A stretch of DNA of 64,000 nucleotides from Ceriagrion tenellum (taxonomy: Eukaryota; Arthropoda; Insecta; Odonata; Coenagrionidae), in the NCBI GenBank assembly GCA_963169105.1, contig OY720632.1, positions 58,871,136-58,935,135 of the forward strand, given 5' to 3'. Under the pieces are notes generated by a model, which was given only the letters and a program-made list of their open reading frames with translations, made no database searches and had not been told where the DNA came from. Below, in pieces: positions 1 to 11,833 of this stretch. The position numbers and the translations under genes are program-made. The first letter of the stretch is position 1. Each line of letters begins with the position of its first letter.

Positions 1-242
1 CATATGTTCGTTTTCCCTCATCTATTTTCCTCGCTCTGAATATAAACCGTTTCGTCTCCACCTGGCATATGCTCGTATTTCAACGCGAGTGGGGAAATCG
101 CGTTTCGAGGACAGTTTTATTCAGCCTGGCAGCGATGAAAATGCCCTGTGAAGGAGATAAATTTATTCATCACTTGAGGATGGCGCTGGTAGGAATGACA
201 ATTTTTTGAAAAAGGTATCCGTTGTGGTACTGTACAAAATAA
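1..242. other. Unannotated AT-rich DNA
   Basis: Ordinary AT-rich sequence left of the Helitron. Two short minus-strand open frames here have no recognisable content. I see nothing to annotate. Confidence 0.6.
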
Positions 243-912
243 TCTAATATATAAAAATGAATGTTTGTTTGTTCGTCTTCTATGCGTTCCATTACCATTC
301 ATCAGATTACGATGTAACTTTGGTGAGTTGTCGTGCGCGCGCTCGCGAAGGCTTCTGAATTATTAAATTCATTGTCCAACGGGTGGAGCGCGAGTCGTTT
401 CAACAAATGAATGTTGGCACGCGATCTTCTCAAACAGGCAAGGAACGACGAGCAAGCAACGAAGCAGATCGTTTGCGAGTAGGTCAATCACGTGCATCAG
501 AATCGTAGCAGTGAGACATAATATCGCGTGCGTCAGAATCATATCGGTAAACCATAACTTGTCTCAAAAGGTATGTAGTTTATTTGTACATAGAATAAGA
601 TTTGGTGCAGTGGTCTCTTTGTTTGCTTTTTGTGAATTCTTGTATTGGATTTTCGAGTAGGCTTCGTTTTTCTCTAATTGGATTTTATGCACTAATACGA
701 CAATTTAGATGTAGATTAATTTTTTTACTTAGAAACCGAAGCGTAGGCATGGAATGGAAACTCCTGCCATCATTTCTGCGTTACCAATTCCTGTGTAGGT
801 ACGAGGAATTTATTGGGCTAGGTCTCAAATTCGTTTGTGTCTGCTTTGTATGAACATGTGTGCCTACTTAGAAAGAAAAAGAGGCGTTGCAACGCACGCC
901 GGGCACGCCTAG
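243..912 (+). mobile_element. Non-autonomous Helitron
   Basis: The element begins with TCTAATATATAAAAATGAAT and ends with CTAG. The base before it is A and the base after it is T, which is the A/T target left by Helitrons. A perfect 12-bp palindrome, GCGTTGCAACGC (884-895), lies 13 bases before the terminal CTAG, and a short hairpin just before a CTRR end is the hallmark of Helitron 3' termini. At about 670 bp and with no long open frame it cannot encode the Rep/helicase protein, so it would depend on an autonomous partner in trans. The 5' sequence with 'ataaaaatgaatgtttg' resembles a dispersed repeat familiar from insects; that is memory, not a search. No target-site duplication is expected. 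The only open frame inside (602-853, +) looks spurious. Confidence 0.6.
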
Positions 913-1960
913 TTGCATATATAATAACATTTCAGGATATTTTTTCGCGGAATGCTTAGTTCGCATGTCATTATTGTCAGTCCCTATTCCCTGTCGATTA
1001 CGTTATAGCCTGTCATGAATTCTTCCGGTCATTCATGTTATGACGGCTCTCTTCACTACAGAAAATTTTGATGACTTCTGTTCTCCTTCGGAATTTAGTT
1101 TCATTTTGAATCAATTGGCGATTCATTTTGCCAGGCTCGCAGCAAATTGTATTGTTCTAGTCGAAATGTGCATTACAATAATTATTAAGGTGCTCTTTAT
1201 CTGCTAGAATTTGAGATAAGGAAAATGTATATCAAGATCCGTTTATTTTTCGCGCCATTTCGCTCATAAGTTACGGTGCAATGTTTTTGTTGCCACAAAA
1301 TACGCAGAAACAACACGGTTTGGTACCACCACTTTACTTTGCGAAATTAGCTTCGGCCTCAGTTTGACTTTGAAGTGAATCAGTTGAGAGACCAGCGGTA
1401 TGAGTATTCTACTCTGGCCTGTTACTCGGGAACTTCTTTGCTGCCAGAAAGATGCATCACGAGAGGATGTTCAAGCTGCTAAGGCGATGGCTGAAGCTTA
1501 TCAGTTGGTATAGAGAATGAATGGATGATTGAATTAAGGCTCACGTGCGTGACTGACGAGTATTTTCTTGTGACCTCCCTGAGGTGTTTACAACATTAAT
1601 ATGGTCACGACTTCCTGATGCAGTCCTCGTTGATATTCGTAGGAGGAGACGGCCGCGAAGGTTACTTCTCTTAAGCTGCGGAAATGACTCGATTGGCGCA
1701 ACCGTCTACAGGCTACCCGCTCCGTATGCATGGGAAGTAGGGAGTCATCTAGAAGCATTATCGGACGTTTCTGTTGAGAAAATGTTTCTGGGAGAGTTCC
1801 TTTAATGATGTTGTCTTCCCACGCACCTTTTTTCACAGGAGTCAACCTTCTGTAAAAAAATGTTTACGAGCTCGAGTTGCTTTCAGTTCAAGAAGAGCAG
1901 ACCGCTCTCAAATATATTGCATCAGTATATTCCACTCCTTACGAAAGATTCACCGCGATC

Positions 1961-2008
1961 CATGGGAGTCAAACCTTCATGGGAGTTCAATCTTCATGAG
2001 AGTTAAAC
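1961..2008. repeat. 17-bp tandem repeat, about 2.8 copies
   Basis: Units read catgggagtcaaacctt, catgggagttcaatctt and a partial catgagagttaaac. Period is 17 bp with a few substitutions between units. A small minisatellite with no evident function. Confidence 0.7.
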
Positions 2009-5000
2009 CGCGTATTTTTGAGATTATCTCTATTTCGACGGGGGCGTTCTCGCTCATTTACCTGCGTAAAAGTTTATCGTCTGCGTATGGAATCAAATCA
2101 AATTTTAACCTTTTTGCTCTGAATGTAGTGCATATTATAAGTGTTTTAATTTGTCTTGGTGTTATTGCATGTTTTGATGGTGGTGGCGGCTTTAATGCAT
2201 GCTTTAGGTGTTTTAATTGATTGTTTTTTATTTATTTTCTTGCATAAATATATTTTTGTAGAGAAATTGGTCGAACCATTGTTAGTCTCATATTTCTAAA
2301 AAAAGTCGTATAGATAAATAAGAGGTCGTGAAAAGGAATCATTTGTATTGTATCCATTGCAATTATTATATGTCTCAGTTTTTCAGAAAGTGAATTAGGA
2401 TTTTACAATAAGAAGTGGGGAGAGTGGTTGAAAAATTCCAAATACGGATTATAAAACTTGTATGGGTAAATATTATTAAACATTAAATGTGGCTTATTTT
2501 CGTAATTTGTACCACCCCGGGGTGGATATGTTGCATACTATTGTGGTTTATTTGATTTATGGTGAGATTTGTTTGCATCAAGAATACTTTATTCCATGAC
2601 TTGCTTCATGAAACGAAAGCAAATCATGGCCTAAACGCCGAAAAACCTCTTCGGTTTGCATTGAATGTATGCGGAAGTTAACAAGGTACGTTGTGCAATA
2701 TGTTGTTACATAGCGTTATTAAAATCGGGAGACATTATTCTTTTGGTAGAAAAGGAAATGAGCAAATAATCAGTTTTCTTTGAGTAATTTAATCTGTTAG
2801 GGGGCATCATCGCTGGAGCAATTTGAACACTCGCATGTCGTTTCTTAGATCTCCGTCCTATCGTAAGTTTTTTTCGCCAATAATGGCCGAGAGGTATAAT
2901 TGATTATTTGTACACTTTTTGGAAACAACGGCAAATACTACTTTAGGGCATTAAATCCATAAGTACAATATTTGAGAGTTATACATATCCTACATTTTTA
3001 ATAATGAGCGATTTAAAATCGTAATTCAGGCTTTGCGCTCAAGTTCAAACAGACCGCGGCCATATTTCCTCTGCTGTGGCGTCATCTTCCTTACTTAGCC
3101 GTCCCTATTGGGTTTGTTTACGTTTGCACTCTGTGATATTTTATGTGTTGGGTGGTATATATGAAGTAGAATTCGTTATGTATTTCCGATTAATGCGATG
3201 CAGGAGTCCAAGAATATCGAAGGCAATATTACTGCGAAAAAGAAATACTATAAATAATACTGTTACGTGCCACTGTGCTAAAGTACGCGGGTATCAACGC
3301 CAAATAGTGTGTTCGTCAACGTCCCAAATAATCCTCTTCTACGGAATAAGTGGCAGCCCAGTGGAATTGGGCGTGGCTCGTGAAAGAGACTGCGATTTCG
3401 GTCTCTCCTCGGTCACCTCGCTTCCCTCCTGCCTCGATTACTTTGCGGCTTCGTCCTGTTTGGATATTATTGAAGAAGGAAACGCACGAATGCTGTCTCA
3501 GTTCGTTGCCATTCTTGGCGGTCGGGTGTCTTGATATTCCGCGGGCCGGTCACGGGGCGACCTCGTGCGGCCTCTCCCTATAAGGTTGTCATTATTTCAA
3601 TGGCCAGTTATCCCGTCGCTGCACGAGGTGGAGCCGGCGGGGACTGTTTGGGGAAAACGACTCCTTCTAATGCTGGAACGGAGAGTGGAGGAGAGGAAGC
3701 GTTCATTTTCACCCCGAGACGTGCCTGCAAACAAGCGTGGGTCCTTTCCTCCGATGGGCTGCCCAAACATATGGCCACCATACCACCTTCCGAGGTATCC
3801 CTCTCTTGCGGAAGAATCCATTAATTGCCCTGAGTGTACCCTCATGCTGAGACCACCGGTTTTGTCCCGTCTTTGGGTCTGCCGAGAGCTCACGGACTCG
3901 TCGACATGCGGAGAGCGTCATTACACGGGGCGAACTGCGATCCGTAAATCACGAAATTACTCACGCTCGTATTTCGAGACCATTTGGTCGACGAGAGTCA
4001 TTTCGGTCTGTTGGGAATGGGTCGACCTCTGCTATTCCGTCCACTTTTTTCTGCGTTTCACCATTTGGGACCTATTTTATACTGCAGTCTGGATCGAAGG
4101 GGTCTCTTTAAGAACAGCGTGATTTTTATTTACACGGTGGTGACTGTTTCTCTCTGGCAGTCGGGAGATGAAAGAAAAAAAATCAATTTTTAGAAACTTT
4201 TTACCCACTCCTGGCATTCTCCTTTGATGTTGTCACCGTGGAATTGGTTCATATGTTACACCCATGACGTTAACCGCATCGTGGTTTTTCTAGATGGAAT
4301 TAAAATGCCCCCTTTGATATAGGCATAGTTTTTCCCCCCTCCATTTGACGAATGAAAACGAAAGTTATGCCCTTCCCGCTTCGCCTTTTAAAGATCTCCC
4401 GACTTTCCTTCCCTTTTGGCAGTATTTTCAACTCAAATGGTTTTCGTTGCGATTTCTCCGTCTTGAAAATGCAAGTTAGGAAATGCAGCGGAGACGAGAA
4501 GAAGAGTGAATGTGAGGGTGAGTGTGTAGGTATGGTCCCCCATGTGGTCAAGTTCCTCCTCCATTCCAAACCAGCTCACGGATTCCGCCTCCATATCGAC
4601 GAGAGTTTTTCCCCTGTTACTGGCGGCAGCGTTTTCTGATCCCATTCCTACCTCGCAACTTCCTCGCTTCTTGTCGTGTACAGTCCCCTCTCCTCTTCCT
4701 ACCTCGTAGTCCCGGACGTTGGGAACCAATGAGGAAGCTGCTCTCGCCTGGATAACTTCTGTCTATTACAGGTCTATTTTATAATAGTGACACGGTACCG
4801 CTCCCTAGTTTTACCGGCAGCATGTCTAATCAGTCGGAAAGTAAAAAGTAAGGCACGATGAGTACAAATTATTCTAAGGATGTTATTTTTAGTGAGTGCT
4901 TTTTTTCATTGATAACAGCTCACTACTGTGTCAACTCCATAACTTGGATGCGAATTTTCTTCAGAAATTGCAGTCATTTATCAATTTCGTGGCTAATTTA

Positions 5001-5689
5001 GCTTCCTAGATAGTTTTTCACGTGGATGATATCGATGATAGACGAAATGGAGACGAAAAGTGGAGTGAATGTAAAGAAGTGTCGAGAATCAGTCCCCCGT
5101 TCAGTTAGTTCCCCATTCATCCCGAAACTAGCTGGTATTATTCATCTCCTTATAGAATAGTTGCTCCTTGCCAAACTGTTTCATTTGTCTTTCACTAATT
5201 TCTGCCTTTAGGGGCGGGTAATTTAAATCAATGGAAATTAAAATGTTGTGGAAATGTGAATTTTTTGTTGATATTATCAGCTAACGCTTTTCTGTGAAAA
5301 TTACGGGAAGGACCAGAAAATATCTGAAGTTAATTCTGAAAGTCAAGTCGAAAACGTTTATTTCCGCTCTCAAATAACAAATAAAAATACGAGTGCGAAT
5401 CTCGCTTTGTATTTCCGCCTCCTCGGGAAATTGGCTGTAAATCGCTGGACAGGTATATTTACAGGTACGGGAGCGGTACTGGCCCGGCATTTGCCCTAGG
5501 ACGGTGGAAAACCCGTAAAACCACCGTCAGGCCACCAAATCTAGCCAAAGGAATAAGAGCTATAAACACTCTTTGTTAATAGATTAATTGGAGTCACAGG
5601 GAATATCACTGGGTCACTATGGGGGTGAGGGGAGAATAACAGGTATAACCCCCTTAATGTATGAATGGTTATGAAGGGTTGACGAGGCG

Positions 5690-6060
5690 TGATTGTCGGT
5701 CGTGTCGAGCCGCAGGGAGTCCTCAGCTGCTGCAGTCGGAGTCGCCTCTCTCCGGTGCATCCATCCTCCCCGCAGGAGGTGCATCCTCCCAGTTCTCTCG
5801 TTCTTCTTCTTCCGCTTCCGAGGCTTTCTCTTCTCGTATCCTCCCCACGTCTGCCCCCCCTCCCTCGCCGGTCCATTTCGATGTGTGCTCCCCCGCCCCG
5901 GAAGACCCCCAGTCGGGACACGCGGAGCTGAGCGCTCGCGGGACCCGTTCCTCATCGCCGTCGCCCCATCATCTCATCCCGTCCCCACCGGTCGCCCTGG
6001 ATACGTCGCGTCGACCGACAGATAGGTCGAGCACTGGCGGAAGTTTGCTTCCCTTAGAAA
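5690..6060. other. CpG- and pyrimidine-rich patch
   Basis: About 370 bp of C+T-rich, CpG-containing sequence inside AT-rich DNA. All six frames stay partly open because of composition, giving low-complexity Ser/Pro/Arg translations. It could be a promoter-associated CpG-rich block or simple-sequence DNA. No TATA box, initiator or splice structure decides this. Confidence 0.35.
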
Positions 6061-6964
6061 GTTGTCGTGAGAACGCCCATTGGCATGCGTGAGACGGAGG
6101 AAAGTTGCGTCAAATTAATTTTTTTTTCGCTGGGGGCGAGGGAAGATAAATTTAAAAAACACTCGTGGAAGTGTTGGGCAATGTATGTACGTGCATACCT
6201 GACAGCCTCACATATTAACCATTTAAGTGTAAAATTATTGCTGCCTGTGAATCACCTGAAGTCACTCTGCAGCGCAACGGTTTTGGGAGTGTAGTACTTT
6301 CTCGCCGTTATTCAGGGAAGTCGTGTTCAAAAGCGTTCTGTATTTATGTAATCATTTTATTTGCTATTTCATGGGAAGGTAAACTCTTTAAGGGCAAAAG
6401 TTTTAAGTTTCACGAAATGGGCATCTGTAAAGTGTGATATCAAACGACTCCATTATTTCGCATCGTGATCGGTTTGCTTTGTGAAATCGGCCCTAGTATT
6501 AAGCGAGTCGGCATGTGAAACGCTCTCATTCAAGATGAGGAAGGCTTTTCCTTTCTCTCTGCCACCTGCAGTATACCAGAATGTTCTTTTGCGCAGCCTC
6601 CAGTGTGTATATTGTTTGGCATCTTCCAGAATTATAACTTCCAGAATCATAACGAAAGAAGCAGAAACATAACATAACAGAAACATAACCGGCATGAATC
6701 CGCAGTTCGACTGATATACCTACCTATGTGATTTTTCTTGTTTTTTGAGTTATCGCTGTTTTTTGACACATTTCGGAAAATTTACGTAGGAAATAAAAAT
6801 GAAAACAATTATAATAAGTCCCTTTAAGAATTTTTTCATCGCTGAAAACGTAATTTGTGTATAATTATCGCTCATTTTTATATTTATGCTGGAAATAACT
6901 TCCCTTTACAAGCATCTTAACGAGTACCACTTTAGTGTGAAATTCACTGTGAAAAAATCTTTTG

Positions 6965-7029
6965 TCAGGACTGGGATTCGAATCCAGACCCCTCGACATA
7001 GCGCAGTGTTATAACCAGGTTAGCTGCAC
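6965..7029 (-). mobile_element. tRNA-like SINE head (left, minus strand)
   Basis: Read on the minus strand this gives a tRNA-like module with an A-box-like TAACCTGGTTATAAC and a clear B box GGATTCGAATCCC near its end, the two internal RNA polymerase III promoter elements of tRNA-derived SINEs. It is followed on the minus strand by a T-rich body (TTTTTTC then TGAATTTCA, below 6960) that resembles the sequence after the neighbouring plus-strand head. It is not a canonical tRNA: acceptor pairing is poor. It faces away from its partner at about 7051-7150. Confidence 0.55.
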
Positions 7030-7050
7030 GCGCGTCCTCTGTAACTCCGA

Positions 7051-7230
7051 ATTGTATATAGGTACCGAGGAGCGAGATGTTCTCTCAGGTTATTGCTGAA
7101 GTGGTCACAGGCGAGAGAGTGGGGTCCGGGTTCGAATGCCAGTCCAGGCGCGTGGTTTTTTCTATGTGAATATCAGTAAACTTCGTGAACGCTAACGGGT
7201 GACTCAGTTAAAGTTATTGCAGGACCAGTT
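7051..7230 (+). mobile_element. tRNA-like SINE (right, plus strand)
   Basis: The plus strand carries a B box GGTTCGAATGCC (7129-7140) within the context ggggtcc...gccagtcca. This matches, with substitutions, the minus-strand context of the left head (ggggtct...cccagtcct). The following body, ggttttttctatgtgaata, parallels the left copy. The two heads are therefore inverted copies of one family placed head to head. The right boundary is uncertain. Confidence 0.5.
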
Positions 7231-9859
7231 CGGTCATTTCTTGAGTGGAGTATTGCCTTAGAATTCCATCTCTGAATTGTTGCTTTTCATTGTAGTTTTA
7301 ATTGACACCTTTCGCTTCATTGAATCAAGAGATACGTACGAAATTAAATAAATGCGAGTGATGACTTCGACACTCGTGAAGTGTTCTTCGAGGCCCATTT
7401 CTCGCGCGACTCTTGTCTTCCCGGCGGCGCAGAGCAGGGCGTATCAGGATTTCACATCTCGGGCAACGGAAGCGAGAAGTTTCTCCGGAGGTGGGTTTCA
7501 GAGGAGGACGAGTTTCAAAATAATGGCGTCCCAGGGAAAAGCCTTGCTTCCGTTAAGAGCGTGCGAAAGTGTACTGTCCTCAAGAATTGCAGGGTTATGA
7601 CTTAGTTATGGCGTGTGGCGGAAAACAATCTCCTTTCTCCGAGTACCTTCTCTCCTTGGATTTTGTATTCTTATGTTCCCTCCCCAATGATTTTCCTGAG
7701 TGACATGAGGGAGAATTATTTCAGTTTTGCTTCAACTATTAGGACAGTTTGTCGGGTTAATTTAAAATGGACGAAAATGTCAATTCTTTTACATTTGAAA
7801 CTAATCGTTCGTGTTTACTTCCGAAGAAATAGTACCCATAAATATCACTAATTAAAATTATCATTGGCATATTTGCTGATGGTGGAGAGCGACTAGGGTA
7901 GTAGGTGAGGGCAGTTTTCATACGTAGGTGCCTCTGTTTTTATACGAGGAGCATATGCTCCAATTACTATATGGTTTTCAGTGACTGATAATTCAAAATT
8001 CTGTCTTTAAAGACAGTTAAATCACTCTCAGTCGTAATTTTTTCTCTTCCTAGCCTCCAACGACGGTTGGTCTTTTCTTTTAAGTTTCTCAATTCGGAAC
8101 TTGTTAAAAAAAACCTTGTAGCTCTTTTGTTCTGTTATTCTTATAATACTTCATAGACTATGGTGCAGATAGTTCTTGCCGACAATAGTTCTCGAGCATT
8201 TTCTGGAAGACGTACTCATGGAATGAGGCATACTTCCCTGAGTCATTTTACTAATAATACACGGTGGCGAATCATGATTGTGGAATGAGGAGATTAGCGA
8301 AGAATGTCGTAGAATGCAGGTCATTCCTTAGGGTTTGGAATCTGGAAGTTTACGACCGATATCTTGGTAAATTTTCTGTCTACTTACTCCATTCCTTCGG
8401 AGTTTGCTAGATAACTTACTTAGGGAAAGTAGTTTTGTGGAACTGCGTTGCAATTGCCGTTACCTATTGAAGTTAACCTGCTTTTAATGTATTAGTCGGC
8501 GTATTGCTGTCTTTGTATTTAATTAACGAGTCAGTAAGTGTGTATCCATTTGTAAACATATCGTGCCTTTATATCTACCTTCGTTTTTTTAAACTTTTCT
8601 TTGCTCTTCGTTTCTTTTCTTAAACTTTTAATCCTCGAACCGGTGTTTTTCAAGGTAAGTAATTATCATAGTCTCAGCTCTCACCTTTGTCGCTCAACAG
8701 TCCTCCGACGATGACTTTGTTCGCAGGCGTGGCTTCCTCGAGGGCGGAGTACCTTTCATCCGACAAATGCTGTTGTCAAGTGAGATGTACGGCCATTGGA
8801 GATACATTCGCACGCATTCGGAATGTTCCAACCATTTATGAAGGATTTTTGCAAGGTCACGCCCCTCGGCATGTGCCCCGAGAATTTTACTCATTATTCA
8901 TGGGGATCGTGCATCAGCACGGTTTGCATGCCGATCACCAACTCGGTTTTTGAGTTTTCGAGTCGGCTTTTTTAAATTACTTTTTTCGTTCTTTGTCAGC
9001 TGTCATTGCATCGAAATGAGACTTTTTAATCTCTTTCTCTCATCCGCTATCGTCGCGGTCAAATGCATCCTTTTGGCGTGTTTAAAATAAACGAATGAAT
9101 TACAGACATGGTAGGCTATTCAGTTTGGTCTTCGAAAAGATTCGTAATGAACGTATTGTTCAATAGATCACTGTCAATGATGGTCTTTGTATTTCTCCAA
9201 CATTAGAATGAATACTATCAAACTACTAGTGACACAGTTATGGCTTGTATGCCTTTATTTTAGGTACCTGTGGTCGCGGTTTTGAATATTTACCCCAAAA
9301 TTTCGTTCTGGCAGTCCGGTCCCTCCCCCCGCCTAAATACGCCCATGTTCTTTACTGTGACAAACAGAGGAAAAGACTGGGGAAATATCACTAAAAATAT
9401 CTCCTTGTGGCCATTGTATAACTTTTGACATCCGTATTTTAGAGATCGCTTCCCACTATTAGCCAGTCTGCCTGATTCGTACTTCACAGTTTTTCGGTGG
9501 TCTGGGTGTGATTTTGCCGGTTTTCCCCACGTCTTGGGCAAATGGTGGACCAGTGAGCCATTCCGGAACAAAATAGCTCAGGCAAACCTTTTCACGTTAC
9601 ACGTACTTTTAGGCTCTCTTAGTTTTCCAGCTCGTGTGTATAGTTAATTGACTAACCCTGAGGTGGAAATTTAGATAGATAAAAAATTTTTGCTCTAGGA
9701 CATTGTCCCTTGAATACAAAAAAGACACAACAAAACAGTTTGTCAAGGTTTCAATATAGCAAAAATAGAATATTAAACTTTTGAGCATGGAAACAATATT
9801 TCTAACAGAAAAAACACAAGCTGACATATAAAATTTGAGTGATACATGTATGTGTATAC
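7231..9859. other. Stretch without a recognisable gene
   Basis: AT-rich DNA with a GC-richer block at 7380-7600. A good splice-donor-like CAAG/GTAAGT sits at 8654/8655, but no convincing exon ends there. The open frame at 8687-8953 (+) has no family resemblance. Nothing else is supported. Confidence 0.5.
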
Positions 9860-10190
9860 ATGTAGAGGAGAAAGCAACTTGGAATGACTTTTGAAAGGTT
9901 ACGTTGCGGTGTCCTGGGTAGTATATATATTGAGATGAGGATCATGTGACTATTGTGCTTGTAAATGTTGAGAGTGGGAAGAGGTTTAGGAGGTATTCAG
10001 GTTGCTTTTCATGGAAGAGGGTGTAGAGAAATGTGGCCATTAGGTACATTCCACGGGAATCAGTAGAAAGCCATCCAAGCTGCTGGAGATGCAGGGAGAT
10101 ATGCTCATCCCGCCGGAGATTGCATATAAATCTTACGCATGAATTTAATGATCTCTGTAATTTTACATTCTCTCGCAAAATACATTAGCA
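9860..10190 (-). mobile_element. Decayed non-LTR retrotransposon ORF2 tail (Jockey/CR1 group)
   Basis: The minus-strand translation of 10178-9942 contains SLNSCVRFICNLRRDEH followed by LQQLGWL, then a Tyr-rich LYTLFHEKQPEYLLNLF. This matches the conserved region after the reverse transcriptase domain in Jockey/CR1-group ORF2 proteins ('LQ..QN.CVRFIF.LRRDEH...L..LGWL...R...LYK.L....PEYL...F'). The frame then breaks. In a shifted frame near 9880-9925 the residues HRNVTFQKSFQV recall the 'HR...F..SF.V' that follows in intact elements. No reverse transcriptase or endonuclease core is present, so this is a 5'-truncated, frameshifted, dead copy. The clade is judged from motif style only. Confidence 0.65.
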
Positions 10191-11752
10191 CCTACGACAG
10201 GAATTTAAGGAAAGTTCCTGTCGCTCGGCAGGCGGACGGCATGTTGTTCTCCACAGATACACTCCCGCAAAGAAGTTCATCCTCCCCCTCAACCCCGCGT
10301 CCCTGCTCGCGTAGTCCACCCGCTCCTCCCCGAAACACTGCTTCCTGGGCCCGGGCGTGGCCCAACCCTGGAATGCGATCACGATTCGTTTCCAAATCGT
10401 GAGCGCAGATTGCAATCAATCCATCACCGCCCGGAGCCGGAGTCCCGCCGCTCATTAACCGAGCGATAGGTTTTGAAGCCGTCGCGGGGGCGACCGACGC
10501 TGGGACCAATTCGAATGGCGTCCATCCATCCATTCTTACACTCTCCCGGCCGCGACATACGCCTCGTCCGACAGATCCCACGGCTTGGGACTGCGAGCAT
10601 TGGCCAATCCGTCCCTCTTACCTCAACCTACCTCCTCGGAGGTTTTGCATAATAAGGGGACAAACGTTCGTTTCCTGAAGTTCCTTCAGTGGTATCTTAC
10701 GCTGGATGGCGATTGAAATTTGGTGGCTATGGTTCAAGTCATGCTCATATTTGGGCATCTTTTAATCTCTAATGCAGTTTAATGTTCATCCTTCAGGCAT
10801 CTGCCAGTTGGATCTTAGCTGAAACTATTTGAAAATGAAGTTTTGGGTCCTCGGTAGGTCATTCAACCTATGCCGAAGTTTTTCCGCGCTAAATTTGGGG
10901 CCTTATCCTCCTTGTGTCCTGTCAACCCTCTAGGTTATGTTCAGTATTTGAAGTTTGTTATCTAGTCTAGTGTGAATGTATCATTTTTTACTGTTGATAG
11001 TGTTTCCTGAAAAATGGCAGGCTAGTTTGCCGTCGTTTGTGTTTTAGAGCGAAGAATCCTTGATTTCGTTTGATGAGCAAGATGCCATGATGGGAGTTGT
11101 ATTTCGTAGTTAATGGAGGTTCAAGCTGAGTCCATATCCAGTTTAAGAGATTATTGTCCTAATCAAAGCCACTTGTTGCAACATTCATGTGTTACGCCTA
11201 ACCCATGATCCACTCTATTAGCTATTGGGAAGTGTGTGGCAGTTGTTCTTTTGTTTCGGTTATTCAGCGGAATCGATGTGATCGGAATGCCTTTTGTACG
11301 ACAATTATTCTCCGCGCTTGCAGCCTTCGTCGAAGTCTACCACCTTTAGCTACGTTTTCATGCAGACATTTTTGGGTCGTTTTATCACTGTTTTGCGTCA
11401 CACGCATGCCCCGCTTTCACAAAAGCAGAAGGATCGTATGAAAACTGAAGACGTAGGAAACCCGCCGCCACACGTTCAGTCTTACTTACTACTTGTATTC
11501 GTCGTGGGTTGTTGAGCTCCTAATGGAGAAAAGATTTTCTCGATGAGCACTGGTGATGAGCGCCTCCGCTGAAGTTCAACTTTTGTCCACAGATAACTGA
11601 AGATGACCCTCAATTCCCCGGGGAAGAATCACTAAACCTTCAGTTGACAGGCAGAAAGCGTCAGTTTTTATCTTGATGCCGGAAATTTTCATGATGAGAA
11701 TCTGGACGATATTTTCACGATGACTCTAGAATACTCCCATCTCCAGCCCTGA
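10191..11752. other. Stretch without a recognisable gene
   Basis: A GC-rich, CpG-containing block covers about 10210-10630, with overlapping open frames on both strands that I read as compositional. The rest is AT-rich. No repeat or gene is recognised. Confidence 0.5.
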
Positions 11753-11833
11753 CGTCGGAGTTTCCCATTTTTCAACTAATGACGCAGCCCAACGCAGGCT
11801 ACGTCATTAGTTGAAAAATGGGAAACTCCGACG
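11753..11833. repeat. Perfect inverted repeat, 32-bp arms, 17-bp loop
   Basis: The left arm 11753-11784 starts cgtcggagtttcccattttt. The right arm 11802-11833 is its exact reverse complement. After a one-base mismatch, agcc/ggct in the loop extends the stem further. The arms are too long and too perfect to be chance. Candidates are a very young foldback duplication made by template switching, or a small hairpin element. It is not a terminator in this eukaryotic setting. Confidence 0.9.

Larger units (their letters stand above)
914..6960. other. Stretch without a recognisable gene
   Basis: Mostly AT-rich DNA. It contains a short tandem repeat (1961-2008), a 14-bp palindrome ccaccccggggtgg (2512-2525), a region of more balanced composition at 3070-4120, and a CpG/pyrimidine-rich patch at 5690-6060. 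The longest open frames (3076-3534 and 3565-4122, both +) encode 152 and 185 residues, but I recognise no family in them and other frames overlap them on both strands. I do not call them genes. Confidence 0.5.

Noticed and set aside
3076..4122. Two long plus-strand open frames (152 and 185 aa) that might be a gene
   Set aside because: Other frames overlap on both strands, no domain or family is recognisable, and no splice sites or codon pattern support them.
6965..7140. Functional tRNA genes
   Set aside because: B boxes are good but acceptor and anticodon arms do not fold properly; SINE heads fit better.
8620..8953. Possible exon ending at CAAG/GTAAGT (8654/8655) or starting after CAACAG near 8700
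   Set aside because: The donor is good but no acceptor or open frame fits upstream, and the downstream frame has no recognisable content.
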